Below, in pieces: positions 5,333 to 6,031 of a stretch of DNA of 6,031 nucleotides; the stretch's first letter is position 1; the number at the start of each line of letters is the position of its first letter. A program made the translations under genes and the position numbers. Origin of the DNA: Desulfobacterales bacterium (GTDB lineage: Bacteria; Desulfobacterota; Desulfobacteria; Desulfobacterales; UBA2174_A); the NCBI GenBank assembly GCA_025454075.1, contig JALOPD010000448.1, positions 1 to 6,031 of the forward strand. The letters run 5' to 3'. Below the pieces are notes generated by a model. It saw only the letters and a list, made by a program, of their open reading frames with translations. It searched no databases and was not told the DNA's origin.

Positions 5333-5360
5333 TTGAGCGGGGCGGCATATCTGCTATAAT
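5333..5360 (+). promoter_or_regulatory. Extended -10 sigma-70 promoter upstream of secA
   Basis: TTGAGC (5333-5338) and a perfect TATAAT (5355-5360) are 16 bases apart, and TGC directly before the -10 gives an extended -10 (TGnTATAAT). The start point would be near 5367, leaving a leader of about 248 bases before secA. That leader contains all the hairpin repeats at 5372-5540. No other promoter was seen closer to secA, so this is the likely secA promoter. Confidence 0.8.
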
Positions 5361-5371
5361 CAAATTTTGAT

Positions 5372-5449
5372 GAGGTCGTAAAAAGTGATGACCTCGTAAA
5401 AAGTCGGAAAATGCCGTTTTCTGTCATTCCGGCGAAAGCCGGAATCCAG
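5372..5449. repeat. Composite small-repeat block in the secA leader
   Basis: GAGGTC (5372-5377) pairs with GACCTC (5390-5395). TCGTAAAAAGT occurs twice in direct orientation (5376-5386 and 5394-5404). GAAAA/TTTTC forms a small stem at 5407-5421. ATTCCGGC (5426-5433) pairs with GCCGGAAT (5438-5445) around a GAAA tetraloop. The last hairpin, ending in GGAATCCAG, is of a type often seen as a dispersed intergenic repeat in deltaproteobacteria (recalled, not searched). It directly abuts the second 91-bp repeat, suggesting serial insertion of repeats at this spot. Confidence 0.7.
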
Positions 5450-5540
5450 TTATTAAGGGTTGCACAATTGTATAGACACGGACGCCCCCTCACCCTGCCC
5501 TCTCCCCCAGGACTGGGGGAGAGGGTAAGGGAGAGGGGGT
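5450..5540. repeat. 91-bp direct repeat, copy 2
   Basis: This copy is identical to 2570-2660, with the same 35-base head and the same long CCCCCTC-type hairpin (about 5485-5539). It lies inside the secA leader, ending 74 bases before the secA start codon. Sequence identity stops abruptly on both sides: G at 5449 against T at 2569, and T at 5541 against C at 2661. These changes mark the unit's edges. Confidence 0.93.
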
Positions 5541-5614
5541 TGCTCTCCGCTTGGGGGACCTTTTGCGAAGCCGTCAATTTTAACCGGGATCACACAGAGA
5601 GGAACCTGTTTTCC

Positions 5615-6031
5615 ATGGTGATGAGTTTTCTGGCCAAGGTGTTCGGCAGCAAGAACGAGCGTGAACTCAAGAAGCTCCAGCCGATGGTGGAGCGCATCAA
5701 CGCCCTCGAGCCGGCCATGCAGGCGCTGAGCGACGGGGAGCTGCGGGCCCAGACCGGCCGCTTCCGGGAGCGGGTCGAGCGCGGCGAGGCGCTCGAGGAG
5801 CTGCTGCCCGAAGCGTTTGCAGCGGTGCGCGAAGCCTCGGTGCGCACCCTGAAGATGCGGCATTTCGACGTGCAGCTCATCGGCGGCATGGTGCTGCACC
5901 AGGGCACGATCGCCGAGATGAAAACCGGCGAGGGCAAGACCCTGGTGGCCACCCTGCCGGCCTACCTGAACGCGCTCACCGGCAAGGGCATGCACATCGT
6001 GACCGTCAACGACTACCTGGCCCGCCGGGAC
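5615..6031 (+). CDS. secA: Protein translocase ATPase SecA, N-terminal fragment
   Basis: The first 139 codons of secA are present and the gene runs off the right edge. SecA is the cytoplasmic ATPase that drives unfolded preproteins through SecYEG. Visible features are the typical N-terminal [17 protein letters not shown] (residues 5-21), [17 protein letters not shown] (81-97) around the Q-motif region, Walker A TGEGKT (104-109) and the following [11 protein letters not shown] (129-139). The start is taken as ATG 5615, 12 bases after GAGG (5599-5602). GTG 5618 and ATG 5621 are in frame and equally compatible with the family, so the true start may be up to two codons later. It has its own promoter at 5333-5360. 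Confidence 0.96.
   Translation, partial: MVMSFLAKVFGSKNERELKKLQPMVERINALEPAMQALSDGELRAQTGRFRERVERGEALEELLPEAFAAVREASVRTLKMRHFDVQLIGGMVLHQGTIAEMKTGEGKTLVATLPAYLNALTGKGMHIVTVNDYLARRD

Noticed and set aside
4146..5359. Long frames overlapping the M23 gene on both strands
   Set aside because: They are shadows of a gene with intact HxxxD and HxH motifs; their peptides are low-complexity.
2570..5540. The paired 91-bp repeats as a CRISPR array or ends of one composite transposon
   Set aside because: There are only two copies, 2,880 bases apart, with folD and the M23 gene between and no transposase. The spacing and content do not fit CRISPR, and the copies lack transposon-type terminal structure with target duplications.
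1..6031. tRNA, rRNA or a defence/retron system
   Set aside because: No cloverleaf, rRNA motif, reverse transcriptase, nuclease or toxin-antitoxin pair was recognised on either strand.

Overview
This 6,031-base window is a GC-rich stretch of bacterial chromosome. Every recognisable gene lies on the + strand. The order is: the tail of a GspE/PilB-type secretion or pilus ATPase; a receiver-PAS protein with a broken-looking 3' end; argC; folD; a GEMM-I riboswitch with its terminator; a membrane-anchored M23 peptidase; and the first 139 codons of secA. High GC, the GspE/PilB-type ATPase, a GEMM riboswitch and abundant intergenic hairpin repeats suggest a deltaproteobacterium (Desulfobacterota, perhaps a Desulfobacterales sulfate reducer). 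This assignment is inference; nothing in the window proves it.

Layout. 1-211: C-terminus of the ATPase, whose stop lies inside a perfect 32-bp palindrome. 276-398: a 123-nt imperfect hairpin ending directly at the Shine-Dalgarno of the receiver-PAS gene (410-1309). The 3' end of that gene runs into a 221-nt element with perfect 34-bp inverted ends (1196-1416). 1536-2576: argC, whose last codon and stop lie in the first copy of a 91-bp repeat. 2661-2903: small hairpins. 2904-3812: folD. 3973-4146: promoter, aptamer and intrinsic terminator. 4170-5120: M23 peptidase. 5121-5614: a likely terminator, a strong extended -10 promoter, hairpin repeats and the second copy of the 91-bp repeat. 5615 onward: secA, cut by the window edge.

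Function. argC (arginine synthesis), folD (one-carbon folate metabolism) and secA (protein export) are core genes with intact family motifs. Each is separated from the next by more than 300 bases holding repeats, a promoter or a terminator, so the window is probably several transcription units rather than one operon. The clearest regulatory unit is promoter, GEMM-I aptamer, terminator and M23 peptidase. It implies that a cyclic dinucleotide, most likely c-di-GMP, controls a cell-envelope hydrolase. A GspE/PilB ATPase gene and a receiver-domain gene lie in the same neighbourhood.

I found no tRNA, rRNA, CRISPR array, transposase or clear new defence system. The least explained items are the inverted-repeat element at the end of the receiver-PAS gene and the two identical 91-bp repeats.
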